Assembly: GCF_005116675.2 (NCBI RefSeq)
Contig: NZ_CP050699.1
Span: 3,557,001-3,621,000, forward strand
Source: Desulfosediminicola ganghwensis
Lineage (GTDB): Bacteria > Desulfobacterota > Desulfobulbia > Desulfobulbales > Desulfocapsaceae
Length of the DNA: 64,000 nt
Direction: 5' to 3'
In this document: piece after piece, positions 42,058 to 51,506 of the stretch
Position numbering within the stretch: position 1 is the stretch's first letter
How the letters are laid out: every line of letters starts with the position of its first letter
The notes under the pieces: generated by a model
What the model was told of the DNA's origin: nothing
Database searches by the model: none
The model's input: only the letters and a program-made list of their open reading frames with translations
Made by a program: the position numbers and the translations under genes

Positions 42058-43506
42058 TTGAAAACCGTATTGCCAAGAATCCCTATCACAGCCAGGCTTG
42101 CCATTCTATTGCTGATTTTCGTACTGATTTTCTACGGCACCATTGTCCATGTTTTTCTACATATCCGACATATGGCAACCCTCTCGGAGGAAATAGTACG
42201 CATCAACAATGTGGTATCCATCCAGTCTAAAATTCTGATTGAGGACTTGCTTGAAATGGATTCCAACGCCAAAAAGTTCAACCTGCTAAGTCGCGAAATG
42301 TACAGGGAATACTTTGAATCCGCCCGTACCACATTCGACAGCAGCCTGCTCACCATCAGTCAACTTTCTTCGCTTGGCTACAAAGCCCCAGCTCCTTTTG
42401 TCGACTTTCTCGAGGAGTATGCGGAGCACGTCAATGTCATGGGTTTTGCCAGCCTTGAACATCCTGAGACTATCGCCTGGATAGATGAAGACACCCTGAA
42501 TGGCTGGTTATCACTCTTAGTGCAGCTCCGTGATCTGAATCAGGATCATATTTCAGAGTCAATGACCGTAATTCACGATCGTACTCTCCAGGCCACAAGA
42601 AACGGAATGATATGTTTTGGAATAGCTGTTATTACAGCTTTTTTTGCTGTAATATTTCTTTCTAAATCAATTCTTATCCCTCTGGGACAGCTGACTGAAG
42701 GATTGAAAACACTTTCAAAGGGAGATTTCTCAAAGCGGCTTAAGGTTACCTCGAAAGATGAATTTCAAGATCTCGCTACTGCCTACAATGAAATGAGTCT
42801 CGAACTCCACGAACAGGAAAGTCTTCGCTCCGATTTTATTGCTACACTCAGCCATGAAATTCGCACACCTCTCTCCACTATACAAGAGTCTGTGAGTATG
42901 ATGCATGATGAGATACTTGGGAAAATCAATGAAAAGCAGAGGAAGTTTCTGGCTATTGCGGAATCTGAACTTATTCGAATTACAGAACTTCTACACCATC
43001 TTATGGATGTCTCCAGGCTTGATGCCCTTCATGGCCAAGGCAACAAGGAGGAGATAGACCTCATGCCTCTCGTTGCAAAATGTGCCGCCAGCGTTACCTC
43101 TGCCGCCGACAAGAATGGAATCACCATTGATCATGATTTTACCAGCAAGTCAGATATCATTTTGGCAAATCGAAAAGAGCTGCAACAAGTTTTTATTAAT
43201 ATTATTAGCAATGCTGTTAAATTTTCCCCTCAGGGTGGTCATATTCGCATTGCTATTCTCAAAAAGTCAAAATCAGGGTATGTTCACGTGGGCGTATCAG
43301 ATGAAGGCCCCGGTATCGCAGAAGAAGAAATCCCATTGATATTCAACAGATACTATCGAAGTAAGATTGTTCGCAAGCACATGGACGGTATGGGTCTTGG
43401 TCTCTACATATCTAAAAAGATTATCGATGCGCTCGGGGGGACAATTGTCGTAACCAACAATTCCGGCAATGGCTGCACTTTCTCAGTTACCCTGCCAGTG
43501 CAATAA
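42058..43506 (+). CDS. glrK: Membrane sensor histidine kinase, GlrK/QseE-like
   Basis: The start is TTG 42058 with a GAGG ribosome site seven bases before it. The 482-residue protein has a first membrane segment at about 12-34, a periplasmic sensor region, a second segment at about 183-203, a HAMP linker (ILIPLGQLTEGLKTLSKGDF), a HisKA domain with phospho-His H266 in SHEIRTPL, and a HATPase domain with N box NIISNAVKFS, G1 DEGPGI and G2 GMGLGL. The order kinase, small lipoprotein, sigma-54 regulator is the same as E. coli glrK-qseG-glrR, which supports the name. The signal sensed is unknown. Confidence 0.88.
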   Translation: MKTVLPRIPITARLAILLLIFVLIFYGTIVHVFLHIRHMATLSEEIVRINNVVSIQSKILIEDLLEMDSNAKKFNLLSREMYREYFESARTTFDSSLLTISQLSSLGYKAPAPFVDFLEEYAEHVNVMGFASLEHPETIAWIDEDTLNGWLSLLVQLRDLNQDHISESMTVIHDRTLQATRNGMICFGIAVITAFFAVIFLSKSILIPLGQLTEGLKTLSKGDFSKRLKVTSKDEFQDLATAYNEMSLELHEQESLRSDFIATLSHEIRTPLSTIQESVSMMHDEILGKINEKQRKFLAIAESELIRITELLHHLMDVSRLDALHGQGNKEEIDLMPLVAKCAASVTSAADKNGITIDHDFTSKSDIILANRKELQQVFINIISNAVKFSPQGGHIRIAILKKSKSGYVHVGVSDEGPGIAEEEIPLIFNRYYRSKIVRKHMDGMGLGLYISKKIIDALGGTIVVTNNSGNGCTFSVTLPVQ

Positions 43507-43598
43507 TTGAACAACTGAGCCTTAATCATACTGTCAGCATGGTATTGTCAGAAATTAGAGCCACATATACAAAACTTATCAATTTTCACGAGCGGACT

Positions 43599-44126
43599 AT
43601 GAGATTATATACTTATATTTTTTTCGTCATATTGCTGCCTCTCATCCTCTCAGGTTGCGGCTCCGTGCCCTTAATGCATCACCTGAACCCTGATTCTCAT
43701 CAGATCAAATTAGGTGAGAAGGCCTTTGCAGCAGGAAAGTACCAGGAAGCGGAAAAAATATTTTCCGAGGTCTATGACGGTAATAGCACCAAAGAGGCAA
43801 AGAACACCGCGCTCTACTATCTCGCCAGTACCCGGATCATTACTGCTCAAAACACCAGTCAATTCATGTCGGCGGTAGGGCTTCTCGAAGAATGGAAAAC
43901 CAGTTATCCCAAACTCATGTACGGTGAAGACCCAGATGTTTTGAAAAAAGCCCTGGAAGTTGGCTCCAAAAATATGGCCGGCCAGCAACAGTCACTGCGG
44001 CGGATTGTCGCAAATCAGAAAATGCAGATCGGTGAGTTACAGGAAGACGTTAAAACCCTGCAGCATCAGATTTCACAGCTTGAAGCCATCGACCAGCAAA
44101 TCCAGGAAAAGAGAAAACCACTATGA
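43599..44126 (+). CDS. QseG-like lipoprotein between sensor kinase and regulator
   Basis: ATG 43599 gives a lipoprotein signal peptide (MRLYTYIFFVILLPLILSGC, Cys near residue 20); an upstream ATG at 43539 would bury it. The mature protein of about 155 residues is helical with a TPR-like pair (LGEKAFAAGKYQEAEKIFSE) and a C-terminal coiled coil (QIGELQEDVKTLQHQISQLE). Its place between kinase and regulator matches E. coli QseG (YfhG), an outer-membrane lipoprotein that contacts and activates the kinase. Sequence resemblance is weak, so the role rests mainly on position. Its stop overlaps the next start (ATGA). Confidence 0.78.
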   Translation: MRLYTYIFFVILLPLILSGCGSVPLMHHLNPDSHQIKLGEKAFAAGKYQEAEKIFSEVYDGNSTKEAKNTALYYLASTRIITAQNTSQFMSAVGLLEEWKTSYPKLMYGEDPDVLKKALEVGSKNMAGQQQSLRRIVANQKMQIGELQEDVKTLQHQISQLEAIDQQIQEKRKPL

Positions 44127-45496
44127 GCAGTACCAAATACACCCTGCTACTTGTCGATGACGACACCAATATCCTCGAAGTACTCGATGCACGATTCAGT
44201 GCTGCGGGTTTTCGTACCCATAAGGCCACAAATGGCCAGACAGCCCTGGCATTACTGACCAGCGAACAGATCGATCTCGTTATATCCGACGTAAAAATGC
44301 CGAGCATGAGCGGTATAGAACTATATGCAGAGATGCAGCAAAAGTCCCCGGGATTACCGGTGATTTTTCTCACTGCCTTCGGAAATATCCCTGAAGCAGT
44401 GACCGCTGTTCAATCCGGCGCCCTGGATTATCTTACCAAACCTTTTGACGGCAAAACTCTGGTTCAAAAAGTAAAAGATTTCTTCGCAGCAGGAAAAACT
44501 GTCCCATCACAAACCGGTACTAATGATGTGGAGGAAGGCAGTGCTGGCTTTATCTGGGGTTCCAGTAAGCCTATGGTCGCAATCAAAGAAATGGTTTCCC
44601 GCGTAGCGTCCAGCGATGTCAATACACTGATATTAGGTGAGAGCGGTGTTGGCAAGGAGTGCATAGCAAAGGCTATTCATGACGCCAGCCCCAGAAGAAA
44701 CGGCCCACTCATTGTCGTGGACTGTGGCTCAACCCCACCTGGCATTCTTGAAAGTGAACTCTTTGGCCATACCAAAGGTGCCTTCACTAACGCTATACAG
44801 GACAAAACCGGCCTCATTGAAGCGGCTGAGGGTGGCACCCTTTTTCTTGATGAGATCGGCAATATCTCTTCTGAAATGCAGCATAGACTACTCAGATTTC
44901 TCGAAGACAGGAAAATTCGCAGGGTTGGCGCGATTGACGAAAAGCAGATTGACTGCAGAGTTCTGGCTGCAACAAATGCGGATTTAACTGCTGATATCGA
45001 AGAGGGCAAATTCAGGCAGGATCTCTATTACAGATTAAGGGTAGTAACACTCAATCTGCCCCCCCTGCGAGAACGTCGACAGGATATTCCCAGGCTTGCC
45101 AAAATGTTCGTTCAACGCCACTGCAACACTTATAACATACCTGTAGTCCATATCCCTGATTCAACCATGGACTGGCTTGAGCAACTCGATTGGCCGGGCA
45201 ATGTGCGCGAACTGAAAAACGCGCTTGAAGCCGGTGTAGTGCTCTGTCGAAACAATACTCTTCTGCCTGAAGATTTCCAGCTCGAGCAACCGACGTCAAA
45301 ATCGCGCAAAGAGGATTCGGCACCTGATCAGGGCAGTGAATTCTCACTGGAAAACAGTGAGCGGGAAGCTATAATCAGGGCCCTGCGTCAAACCAACGGG
45401 GTACAAAAAAGTGCAGCAGAACTTTTGGATATCAGCAGGAGATCTATCCATTACAAGCTTAAAAAATACGACATCCAGCCCTCAGATTATAAATAG
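44123..45496 (+). CDS. glrR: Sigma-54-dependent response regulator, GlrR-like, with GAFTNA variant
   Basis: The 457-residue protein has a receiver domain with phospho-acceptor D56 (VISDVKMPS), an AAA+ domain (Walker A GESGVGKE, Walker B GGTLFLDEIG, RLRVVTLNLPPLRERRQDIP, WPGNVRELKNALE), and a Fis-type helix-turn-helix (VQKSAAELLDISRRSIHYKL). It should activate sigma-54 promoters when phosphorylated by the adjacent kinase. The sigma-54-contact loop, normally GAFTGA, reads GAFTNA at residues 219-224 (44777-44794). The Gly to Asn change may alter or weaken contact with sigma-54. It overlaps the lipoprotein gene by four bases. Confidence 0.93.
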   Translation: MSSTKYTLLLVDDDTNILEVLDARFSAAGFRTHKATNGQTALALLTSEQIDLVISDVKMPSMSGIELYAEMQQKSPGLPVIFLTAFGNIPEAVTAVQSGALDYLTKPFDGKTLVQKVKDFFAAGKTVPSQTGTNDVEEGSAGFIWGSSKPMVAIKEMVSRVASSDVNTLILGESGVGKECIAKAIHDASPRRNGPLIVVDCGSTPPGILESELFGHTKGAFTNAIQDKTGLIEAAEGGTLFLDEIGNISSEMQHRLLRFLEDRKIRRVGAIDEKQIDCRVLAATNADLTADIEEGKFRQDLYYRLRVVTLNLPPLRERRQDIPRLAKMFVQRHCNTYNIPVVHIPDSTMDWLEQLDWPGNVRELKNALEAGVVLCRNNTLLPEDFQLEQPTSKSRKEDSAPDQGSEFSLENSEREAIIRALRQTNGVQKSAAELLDISRRSIHYKLKKYDIQPSDYK

Positions 45497-45535
45497 CAGA
45501 GGGCTGGGTACGCTGATGCAAAAGGGCTCAACAGG

Positions 45536-45754
45536 TTATTGTTGATCTTCCTGCTTATTTTCCAGCTGCTTTTTCACCCAGCCAGCCCTTATGTAATATT
45601 GCTGTCCCGCTGTTAACCAGCTGGCACAGACATCCTCATGCCCCATGATCGGATAATCAGGCGACAATGTTTTATCAATACGACAAATCCCCTCTACAGT
45701 ATCTTGGGGACGAAAATGACGACAAGTGAGGCAACGTTTCACCAAATGCTTCAT
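45536..45754 (-). CDS. Small Cys-rich protein, possible FeS or zinc site
   Basis: The 72-residue protein has four Cys in the pattern C8-X2-C11, C24 and C43 (CLTCRHF, GICRID, DVCASW) plus many charged residues. The spacing resembles the small HiPIP-like cluster-binding subunits associated with some glycyl-radical enzymes, and also simple zinc-binding proteins. No such enzyme is nearby. It lies directly upstream of nothing it clearly belongs to and about 35 bases downstream of the bioD end on the same strand, so it may sit at the far end of the biotin transcript. I do not recognise its function. Confidence 0.65.
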   Translation of the reverse strand: MKHLVKRCLTCRHFRPQDTVEGICRIDKTLSPDYPIMGHEDVCASWLTAGQQYYIRAGWVKKQLENKQEDQQ

Positions 45755-45790
45755 ACTCTCTTACTATCCTAATATTGAAAAATTATCGTA

Positions 45791-46495
45791 TCACCCGGCC
45801 AGACAGAGTGTCGAAAATGGCAGACAGGCACCTGGTGCCTCATAGTTTTCAACCCCGTACATCTCAATAAGTGGGCAGTTAAAACCATATTTCCGCAAAT
45901 TACTTGAGATCATGTCCAGGGAATCCTCTGCGATCCGTAAATCTCTGTCATCGTGGCGGTTATAAACCACACCGGACAATGACATGCTCCTGTTATGCAA
46001 AGCCTCCAGAGAAGCAAGTGTATGATTGAGAGAGCCAAGCCGTGAACTGCTTACCAGAATCACAGGTACCTTTTCTTCGAAAAAATAATCAATCAAGGTG
46101 ACCTCTTCTGTCAGCGGAACAAATAAGCCTCCAGCTCCCTCAAGCAAAACAAACTTATAATGCATAGATAGCTCCCTCGCGTCACGAGTTATCTTCTTCG
46201 GGTCAATGCTCTTTTTGGCAAGCCGTGCAGCAAGATGCGGTGAACATGGAACAGGAAATAGGTAGGAGCATGTCTTCCCGTCAAGGTCCACTTGCTGCCT
46301 GGGAATACCCATTATGTTTCGATGTGCCACGATATCCTCACTCACATCGTCACAGCCTGTTTGTACAGCCTTGTGGGTTATAACTGATCTCCCGGCCTCC
46401 AATAAACCTCTGCCAATCAGACCAGTTGCTATTGTCTTGCCTATATCAGTGTCTATACCTGTGATTGCTATAATTTTGCCTGGTTCTTTTGTCAT
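45791..46495 (-). CDS. bioD: Dethiobiotin synthetase
   Basis: The 234-residue ATP-dependent enzyme closes the ureido ring of biotin, converting diaminopelargonic acid and CO2 to dethiobiotin. The P-loop is GIDTDIGKT with K20; HKAVQTGC, LLEGAGGLFVPL and VILVSSSRLGSLNHT are family motifs. It is the last enzyme gene of the bioB-A-F-G-C-D operon and overlaps bioC by four bases (ATGA). Length is normal. Confidence 0.95.
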   Translation of the reverse strand: MTKEPGKIIAITGIDTDIGKTIATGLIGRGLLEAGRSVITHKAVQTGCDDVSEDIVAHRNIMGIPRQQVDLDGKTCSYLFPVPCSPHLAARLAKKSIDPKKITRDARELSMHYKFVLLEGAGGLFVPLTEEVTLIDYFFEEKVPVILVSSSRLGSLNHTLASLEALHNRSMSLSGVVYNRHDDRDLRIAEDSLDMISSNLRKYGFNCPLIEMYGVENYEAPGACLPFSTLCLAG

Positions 46496-47283
46496 GAAAG
46501 CTTTCTCGCGATTACCGTGATGGCTGCGTAATCCACCGGTACTCCATTATCAGCGCCAAAACGGGAACAGTACTCGGTTTCAAATGCCCTGAGTTTAGAA
46601 GGAGTCCAGCGAAAACCACAGACTCCTCCAACCCCGGTATTCTTTATATGGCGCAGTACTTCCCGCGGTGAATCCAGATATATACGGTGATGAGACGTGT
46701 CAATGAGTTCTATAGTGAACAGTCGACTGACAATAGCATGGATGCTATTCTCATCCGGGTAGTTCAACCCGACCCCGGTGAGTTGCTGTACCTGGCTCAT
46801 TGTACCGGGACCAAACATGCAGAAGGCAAAAAAACCACCTTCTGCCAACGTCGCTTCAAGCCTGGTAAAACAGGCAGCCAGATCTTTCAACCACTGATAT
46901 GTTGATGAAGAAATTACCAGGTCAAGAGATTGTGGGAGCGGCACTGACTCGATATCACCGGGCAAGGCTATGGCTTCTTCCACCTGTACGCATATTCTCT
47001 CGGCGGTCATAGAGCAACACTCTTCAACCAGGTCATTCACCCAGATTTTTCTGATATCGAAGGAATCGCAAAGCATAGCGGTAGTGGAACCGGTACAACA
47101 ACCGACTTCCAGAACACGATTCTGTCTGAGATCACTGCAAGAGGTGAGTTGATCAACCAGGTTCTGTCCCACGACCTGCTGAACAGAGGCATTTTTTTCA
47201 TAGCTTGGAATACTTCGTTTGAAATAGCTGCAGATTCGCTCTGCATTTCCAACCCCAGCTCCTGTTTCTACATCAGCACGCAT
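46492..47283 (-). CDS. bioC: Malonyl-ACP O-methyltransferase
   Basis: The 263-residue SAM-dependent methyltransferase has the BioC N-terminus (ICSYFKRSIPSYEKNASVQQ), the SAM loop VLEVGCCTGSTT at 57-68, and LVISSSTYQWLKDLAACFTR. It masks the free carboxyl of malonyl-ACP so that fatty acid synthesis can build pimeloyl-ACP methyl ester, the start of biotin. Its partner esterase BioG is encoded next to it. It overlaps bioD downstream. Confidence 0.93.
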   Translation of the reverse strand: MRADVETGAGVGNAERICSYFKRSIPSYEKNASVQQVVGQNLVDQLTSCSDLRQNRVLEVGCCTGSTTAMLCDSFDIRKIWVNDLVEECCSMTAERICVQVEEAIALPGDIESVPLPQSLDLVISSSTYQWLKDLAACFTRLEATLAEGGFFAFCMFGPGTMSQVQQLTGVGLNYPDENSIHAIVSRLFTIELIDTSHHRIYLDSPREVLRHIKNTGVGGVCGFRWTPSKLRAFETEYCSRFGADNGVPVDYAAITVIARKLS

Positions 47284-47309
47284 AGAAATCCATCACGACC
47301 TTACCGTTC

Positions 47310-47993
47310 TCATTTATTTGGTAATTCAAGTAATTCAGACCAGCTTTGTTTCTGGTAAAAGGGAAAATGGCCACCATCGAGCAGCTGCACATCACTTCCC
47401 CAGAAATTCAGTTGGTTTTCGGTAATCATTATTTTATCTTTTTTAGACACCCACGCTTCATCAAAAAAACTCTCTTCTGCCAAACTACAGCTGACGCTAT
47501 CCAGATACCAATCCAACTCCTGTCGTTGATCTTCAACAGAACGCGCAGGCTCATTTGCGGTGAATCGGTCTGTCAGCTGTTTTTCACCACACATGCGGCG
47601 GTAAAACTTTTTTCTGGCCGGGTCTGACCAGTTCAAGGCAGTAGCAGAGAATATTTTTCGGGAAATTCCATAACTATCGTGGATTGGGCAGAGCGTGCCA
47701 TTGACAGCGATTTTTCTCTGAAAAATAGTAGAATAGCCGTTAAACAAAGTATGTGCGGCCCAGACCCCCATAGACCAGGCGAGCAACACACGCTCCCGGT
47801 AATGCTCTACCGGGCCCATCTCCAATAAAATGTCCCTTCTGTCCTGGCCGGAAACTTTTGTGAAATCTGAAAGAACGAGTACATCAATACCTTCTGCGAG
47901 CAAAGGAGCAAAAGGCCGCTCATCCATACCCCAACCATTCCAGAAGACCAGCAGTCGATCCGCCCCCTGCCTGGCCAGCCAGTTCCATTTCAT
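47310..47993 (-). CDS. bioG: Pimeloyl-ACP methyl ester esterase, BioG type
   Basis: The 227-residue alpha/beta-hydrolase belongs to the BioG (DUF452) family. It has FWNGWGMDERPF near the N-terminus, nucleophile S74 in LAWSMGVWAA, and a C-terminal His in LLDGGHFPFY. It cleaves the methyl ester and ends the pimeloyl chain-building stage, replacing the unrelated BioH of E. coli. It overlaps bioF by four bases and precedes bioC by 26. Confidence 0.92.
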   Translation of the reverse strand: MKWNWLARQGADRLLVFWNGWGMDERPFAPLLAEGIDVLVLSDFTKVSGQDRRDILLEMGPVEHYRERVLLAWSMGVWAAHTLFNGYSTIFQRKIAVNGTLCPIHDSYGISRKIFSATALNWSDPARKKFYRRMCGEKQLTDRFTANEPARSVEDQRQELDWYLDSVSCSLAEESFFDEAWVSKKDKIMITENQLNFWGSDVQLLDGGHFPFYQKQSWSELLELPNK

Positions 47994-49192
47994 CTTTCGG
48001 CACCAGCCCGGTGCAAGGGGCCAACGGCTTTCGCTATCCTGGCTGCCAATGGGGCAAGATCAGTCCATTGCATATCTGCAGTCAACGAAAGCCTGAAACG
48101 CGCCGTTCCTTCGGGAACAGTTGGAGGCCGGACCGGAAATATCAGATAGCCGTCCTCCTGCAAGCTATTCGCTGCGGAAACGGTGGCTTTGTTCTCACCT
48201 ATTACTACCGGTACGATATTGGTGCTCCCGGCTGTGCGCAGCCCGTACTCCAGCAGGCTTTCCCGGAGTTGGACACTCAACTCAATCAAATGCTTACGCT
48301 CATTGCCCATTTGCTGAATCAGTCTGAATACGTAAAGGTTCCAGCTGGCGATAACCGGTGGCAGTGCCGTTGTGAAAATTAACGACCTGCTGGTATTTAC
48401 AAGATAATCGTGGATTTCAGCATTCGAGAGTACAAAAGCACCCATGGAGGCACAGGCTTTACCAAAAGGCCCGACAAGCAGATCAATTTTATCAAGAACG
48501 CCAAATTCCTGAGCTTTCCCCAGCCCTGTCTGCCCCCAGACTCCCACTGCATGAGCCTCATCCAGATAGAGCAGACAATCATACTTTTCCTTAATTCGTA
48601 CCAGCTCTGAGAGATCTGCAACATCTCCATCCATGCTGAATACGGACTCTGTAATAATGACAACCCGCTGATAGGTGTCACGATGCTGCTGAATCAACTT
48701 CTCAAGGTGAGCGTAGTCACAGTGCCTGTATCGCTTGTAAGTGGCCCTGCACAGGCGAATACCATCATGGATGGAGGCATGATTGAGCTTATCGGTGAGG
48801 ATAAGGTCATGTTTACCCAATAGAGCGGGAAGAATGCCGATATTAGCATGGTAACCGGAGTTGAAGAAGAGCGCTGCCTCGAAACCGTAAGCCTCTGCAA
48901 GCTCCTTTTCCAGTAGATGCATTTGCTCACAGTCACCGCTTAAAAGCCTCGATGAGGTAGAACCCAGACGGAAACTTTCAAGGGAATTTTCCCGGTTAAG
49001 GCCACTGTAAAAGAATTCGACATGCTCTCTGTTGCCCGCAATTCCCAGATAGTCGTTGGAAGAGAGGTTCAACAAAGCGCGATCAGCTGTTACATTCAAC
49101 CGGCAACCGTCTCTGCCGGAAAGAGGTTTAAGCTGCCTGAACCTGCCTGACGCTCTCAACCCATCAAGTATGTCTGAATAGCCGAGATCCAT
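47990..49192 (-). CDS. bioF: 8-amino-7-oxononanoate synthase
   Basis: The 400-residue PLP enzyme condenses pimeloyl-ACP with L-alanine. Landmarks are LNLSSNDYLGIA, GSTSSRLLSGDCEQMHLLEKE, FNSGYHANIGIL, DKLNHASIHDGIRL, ESVFSMDGDVADL, YLDEAHAVGVWG, and a PLP Lys in GPFGKACASMGAFVLSN. The Lys segment is less typical than the usual TLGKAXG form but keeps the Lys. It abuts bioA and overlaps bioG. Confidence 0.94.
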   Translation of the reverse strand: MDLGYSDILDGLRASGRFRQLKPLSGRDGCRLNVTADRALLNLSSNDYLGIAGNREHVEFFYSGLNRENSLESFRLGSTSSRLLSGDCEQMHLLEKELAEAYGFEAALFFNSGYHANIGILPALLGKHDLILTDKLNHASIHDGIRLCRATYKRYRHCDYAHLEKLIQQHRDTYQRVVIITESVFSMDGDVADLSELVRIKEKYDCLLYLDEAHAVGVWGQTGLGKAQEFGVLDKIDLLVGPFGKACASMGAFVLSNAEIHDYLVNTSRSLIFTTALPPVIASWNLYVFRLIQQMGNERKHLIELSVQLRESLLEYGLRTAGSTNIVPVVIGENKATVSAANSLQEDGYLIFPVRPPTVPEGTARFRLSLTADMQWTDLAPLAARIAKAVGPLHRAGAER

Positions 49193-50482
49193 CTATTCAT
49201 TCCCCAGTGCAACAACATCACAAATCGTTTCAGTCAGTTCAGCCAGGTCGGTATCAGAAATTATATATGGCGGCATCACATAGACCAGTTTTCCAAAAGG
49301 ACGAACCCATACACCTCTGTCGGTAAATTCTACCTGAATTCTGGCCATATCCACCGGCTCTTTCAGTTCAACCACGCCAATTGCACCAAGAACCCTGACA
49401 TCCTCTACCTGAGAGTAATCCGCACATGGAGCCAATCCACGTGTCAGGCCAGTGGCTATTCGCTCAATATTTTTCCGCCAGTCTGAATTCAGCAGCAGCT
49501 GCAGAGAAGTAACTGCAACACTGCAGGCAAGTGGATTGCCCATAAAGGTTGGCCCGTGCATAAAAACACCAGGCGCAGCTTCGGATATGGTCACCCCGAT
49601 ACGTTCCGTGGCCAGTACCGCCGCCAACGTCATATAACCGCCGGTCAATGCTTTGCCAAGACACATGATATCCGGGCTGATTCCTGCATGATCACAACCA
49701 AAAAGCTCTCCGGTTCGACCAAACCCCGTGGCGATTTCGTCGGCGATCAGCAGTACATCATACTTGTCGCAAAGGGTACGCACAGCTCGCAGATATTCGG
49801 GGTGATAAAAGTACATGCCCCCAGCACCCTGTACGATAGGCTCAAGAATTACCGCACCAAGTTGATCACAGTTATCGGCTATCAGTTCTGCAAAGGGTTG
49901 TATATCTTCAGGATGCCAATCCTGCCCGAATCTGCAGGCAGGCCGCTCGGCAAACAAATATTCAGGCAGCACACCTGAATAGATATTATGCATTCCGGTT
50001 ACCGGGTCACAGACGGACATGGCATGGAAGGTATCACCATGATACCCTCCCCTGATCGTGAGAAATCTGTTTTTATTTTTCCTGCCCCGGGCATACTGAT
50101 ATTGCATGGCCATTTTCATGGCCACCTCAACAGCGACAGAGCCGGAATCGCATAAGAACACCTTCTCAAGCCCAGCCGGAGAATGCTCTACGAGCAATCG
50201 GCAGAGATCTACCGCAGGTTTATGGGTAAGCCCACCAAACATCACATGGGAAAACTTTGCAGCCTGCTCCTGAATCGTTCTGGTCAGCTCAGGGTGGGCG
50301 TAACCATGAATCACGCACCACCACGAGGCCATGCCGTCAATCAGTTCTCTGCCGTCAGCCAGGTGGAGGCGGACGCCGAACGCCGACTCAACCGCATACA
50401 CCGGAAGAGGATCTGTTATGGAAGTATAAGGATGCCAGAGATGTTTTCGATCGAACTCAAGGAGTTGCTGCAAATCTTTCAC
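49193..50482 (-). CDS. bioA: Adenosylmethionine-8-amino-7-oxononanoate aminotransferase
   Basis: The 429-residue class III aminotransferase makes diaminopelargonic acid using SAM as amino donor. Landmarks are the SAM and substrate region HLWHPYTSITDP, GMASWWCVIHGYAHPEL, FLCDSGSVAVEVAMKMA, GGYHGDTFHAMSV, LIADEIATGFGRTGELF and the PLP Lys in CLGKALTGGYMT. It overlaps bioB by four bases and abuts bioF. Confidence 0.96.
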   Translation of the reverse strand: MKDLQQLLEFDRKHLWHPYTSITDPLPVYAVESAFGVRLHLADGRELIDGMASWWCVIHGYAHPELTRTIQEQAAKFSHVMFGGLTHKPAVDLCRLLVEHSPAGLEKVFLCDSGSVAVEVAMKMAMQYQYARGRKNKNRFLTIRGGYHGDTFHAMSVCDPVTGMHNIYSGVLPEYLFAERPACRFGQDWHPEDIQPFAELIADNCDQLGAVILEPIVQGAGGMYFYHPEYLRAVRTLCDKYDVLLIADEIATGFGRTGELFGCDHAGISPDIMCLGKALTGGYMTLAAVLATERIGVTISEAAPGVFMHGPTFMGNPLACSVAVTSLQLLLNSDWRKNIERIATGLTRGLAPCADYSQVEDVRVLGAIGVVELKEPVDMARIQVEFTDRGVWVRPFGKLVYVMPPYIISDTDLAELTETICDVVALGNE

Positions 50483-51468
50483 AATCTCCTCTCCTGTTCC
50501 CTGTTTTCGGGCAACTCAACGTTAAAGCCAAGCGAGGTGAACATTGCGATATCTTCGGCAAGACTGTTGCCTGCCGTGGTGAGGTAATTGCCTACTATTG
50601 CACCATTGGCCCCTGCCAGAAAACTCTCTCTCTGGCTATTCCCCATAAGCACTCTGCCACCGGCAAGCCTGATGACCGCCTTGGGATTTATGAATCGAAA
50701 CATGGCAAGACAGGTCAATATTTCAGGGATTTCCAGCGGCGCGACATCAGCCAGTGGAGTATTGGGGATCGGGTTCAGAATATTAATTGGTATTGAAAGG
50801 ATTCCAAGCTCACGCAGCTCAAATGCCAATTCCAATCGCTGCTCAAAAGTCTCACCCATGCCAATGATGCCACCTGAGCAAACTTCCATCCCAGCCTGCT
50901 GCGCAATTGTTATGGTCTCAACCTTTTCATCATAGGTGTGGGTGCTACAGACCTCTGGAAAATAGCTGCGGCATGCCTCAAGATTGCAATGATATCTGCT
51001 GACCCCAAAAGATATGAGTTTTTCAGCTTTTGCCTGGGTAAGAAAACCCATTGATGCGCAGAGGGAGTGGTTGGTAGCCTCGGCAATTCGACTGAACAAA
51101 TTACCAAAACCAGCCAATTGCCCGTCAGTCAGGCTCCTGCCTGCAGTTACAAGAGAAAACCGCTTTACACCATATTCCTCGTTCTCTCTCGCCATTGACA
51201 GCGCAAGTTCGTCGCTGACAGAATCATAGGATTCAATAGCGACATCATGCCATGAAGACTGTGCACAGAATTTACAGTTTTCACTACACTTACCTGACTT
51301 GGCATTGACGATGGAGCAGAGATCGATGTTGTCTTTGTGAAACTCTCTACGTAACCGGTCAGCGGCTTCGAATAAATGCTCAGGCTGTGTATCCCGGGCC
51401 AACGCCACCGCCTGCTCGAAATTAATAGAACCTCCACCCCGAACAAGATGCATACACTGCTTTAGCAT
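50479..51468 (-). CDS. bioB: Biotin synthase
   Basis: The 329-residue radical SAM enzyme inserts sulfur into dethiobiotin. The radical SAM cluster site is C61-X3-C65-X2-C68 (GKCSENCKFCAQS). Other landmarks are MGFLTQAKAEKLISFGVSRY, HNLE (YHCNLEACRSYFPEVC), GGIIGMGETFEQRLELAFEL, and NILNPIPNTPLAD. It is the first gene of the biotin operon. AGGT lies about eight bases before the ATG. Upstream is a 15-bp inverted repeat at 51507-51551. Confidence 0.96.
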   Translation of the reverse strand: MLKQCMHLVRGGGSINFEQAVALARDTQPEHLFEAADRLRREFHKDNIDLCSIVNAKSGKCSENCKFCAQSSWHDVAIESYDSVSDELALSMARENEEYGVKRFSLVTAGRSLTDGQLAGFGNLFSRIAEATNHSLCASMGFLTQAKAEKLISFGVSRYHCNLEACRSYFPEVCSTHTYDEKVETITIAQQAGMEVCSGGIIGMGETFEQRLELAFELRELGILSIPINILNPIPNTPLADVAPLEIPEILTCLAMFRFINPKAVIRLAGGRVLMGNSQRESFLAGANGAIVGNYLTTAGNSLAEDIAMFTSLGFNVELPENREQERRL

Positions 51469-51506
51469 AAGACGTACCTGACTGACAGCAATTCAAAATC
51501 GGATAT

